Shown in pieces: positions 5,355 to 5,796 of a DNA stretch of 5,796 nt. Positions within the stretch are counted from its first letter, which is position 1; each line of letters starts with the position of its first letter. The position numbers were made by a program, and so were the translations under genes. This stretch comes from UBA1151 sp963579925 (GTDB lineage: Bacteria > Chloroflexota > Dehalococcoidia > Lucifugimonadales > Lucifugimonadaceae), in NCBI GenBank assembly GCA_963579925.1, contig CAUZJA010000179.1, positions 1 through 5,796 on the forward strand, in the 5' to 3' direction. The notes below the pieces were generated by a model. The model saw only the letters and a list, made by a program, of their open reading frames with translations, ran no database searches and had not been told where the DNA came from.

Positions 5355-5796
5355 ATTCACTGGTGTTTTTACTGTTTTCATCGTGCTCTCGTCTAGCAAT
5401 CCGATCTGCAATGGTCCGAAGTATATGGCCCAGGTACGCTCAGATATCTGCTGGAACCCAACGGGTTCTCCCACCAGAGCCTGACTCAGGAAGATTTTGT
5501 GGCCCTTCCACTTGATCTCTCCGTTGGTACGAACGCGTCTGGTGGCTACTCCACTTGCGTACTCCGGCTCCTCAACTCGCTCAGGATAACTTCGATTTGA
5601 TGGGCGATAGAAACTGGCGGGTGGATTCTGACCGAGAGCTTCGTGTGGACGGACCTCGTTGTACTCCTCGATGAACTCATCGAAGCTCTTCTGTTGGGTA
5701 CGTAGCGAACTCCGTGGTGGCGATGCGGTGGCCTCTTTTAAGGTACGGTGCATGCGCTCATGTCGACCGTTCTCTTCCGGGTGACCTGGCCTTATC
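5331..5796 (-). CDS. IS481-family transposase, C-terminal part (5' end outside the window)
   Basis: The frame enters from the window edge and runs to TAA at 5333-5331, giving about 154 residues. The first part, RPGHPEENGRHERMHRTLK, carries the conserved block around the last acidic residue of the DDE catalytic triad (retroviral integrase core). EYNEVRPHEALGQNPPASFY and RPSNRSYPERVEEPEY follow, the usual end of the integrase core (rve_3-type). The C-terminal domain (RRVRTNGEIKWKGHKIFLSQ, then WAIYFGPLQIGLLDE) is characteristic of this IS481 group. An internal ATG at 5753 is not the start, because family sequence continues upstream of it. No frameshift or stop is seen in the visible part, so it may be intact, but the first two-thirds lie outside. 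Confidence 0.88.
   Translation of the reverse strand, partial: IRPGHPEENGRHERMHRTLKEATASPPRSSLRTQQKSFDEFIEEYNEVRPHEALGQNPPASFYRPSNRSYPERVEEPEYASGVATRRVRTNGEIKWKGHKIFLSQALVGEPVGFQQISERTWAIYFGPLQIGLLDESTMKTVKTPVNVLPMCPV

Larger units (their letters stand above)
5304..5796 (-). mobile_element. IS481-family insertion sequence, partial (continues past the window)
   Basis: Contains the 3' end of an IS481-type transposase gene and, beyond its stop, an end region with two 19-bp direct repeats (5311-5329 and 5336-5354). On the minus strand this end reads GTGTTACCC then ATCTCCCCGG, similar to termini of this family. The exact border is uncertain by several bases; the TGT at 5304 or the repeat edge at 5311 are the best candidates. 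The element sits about 70-80 bp upstream of the flavoprotein start codon and transcribes in the same direction as it. Confidence 0.75.

Overview
The window is an ordinary bacterial chromosomal segment of moderately high GC, bounded on both sides by pieces of two different insertion sequences. It carries three intact enzyme genes separated by about 1.4 kb of decayed DNA. Paralogue-rich flavin oxidoreductases, a D-threonine-aldolase-like PLP enzyme, IS481/IS3 elements and a 'CCCTCACC...AACCCTCTCC'-type dispersed palindrome would fit a free-living heterotroph such as a Chloroflexota (Dehalococcoidia/SAR202-like) or actinobacterial lineage. That placement is inference from general impression and is not proven by the sequence.

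Layout from left to right. Positions 1-117 are the end of an IS3-family element, with the first 16 codons of its OrfA on the minus strand. Positions 118-287 are the leader of the first gene and hold an operator-like cluster of AAACTTAG half-sites. Positions 288-1526 (+) encode a luciferase-like, limonene-monooxygenase-type flavin oxidoreductase. Positions 1527-1694 hold two tandem hairpins, 39 bp apart, with a compensatory base-pair change between copies. Positions 1695-2420 (-) are a broken D-threonine aldolase/D-serine dehydratase-family gene (frame changes, an internal stop and deletions). Positions 2461-2670 (-) are the decayed 3' end of a second gene that probably lay upstream in the same operon. 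Positions 2671-2926 are non-coding with short tandem repeats and a perfect 14-bp inverted repeat. Positions 2927-4078 (+) encode a Ste24-like M48 membrane metalloprotease. Positions 4079-4266 separate convergent genes and hold two near-identical GC-rich palindromes. Positions 4267-5232 (-) encode a nitronate-monooxygenase/FabK-like flavoprotein in which the usual active-site His is Tyr. From about 5304 to the window end lies an IS481-family element, with the transposase C-terminus on the minus strand.

The three intact genes do not form an operon: the first two face the same way but are 1.4 kb apart, and the third converges on the second. The LLM and nitronate-monooxygenase proteins are both FMN-type oxidoreductases that could belong to degradation of organic compounds, but nothing here links them in one pathway. 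The clearest biological story is genome erosion: a minus-strand amino-acid/keto-acid catabolic operon has collapsed between two live genes in an IS-rich neighbourhood. I did not find convincing evidence of a new defence, mobile or RNA-guided system; the most unusual signals are the His-to-Tyr change and the covarying tandem hairpins.
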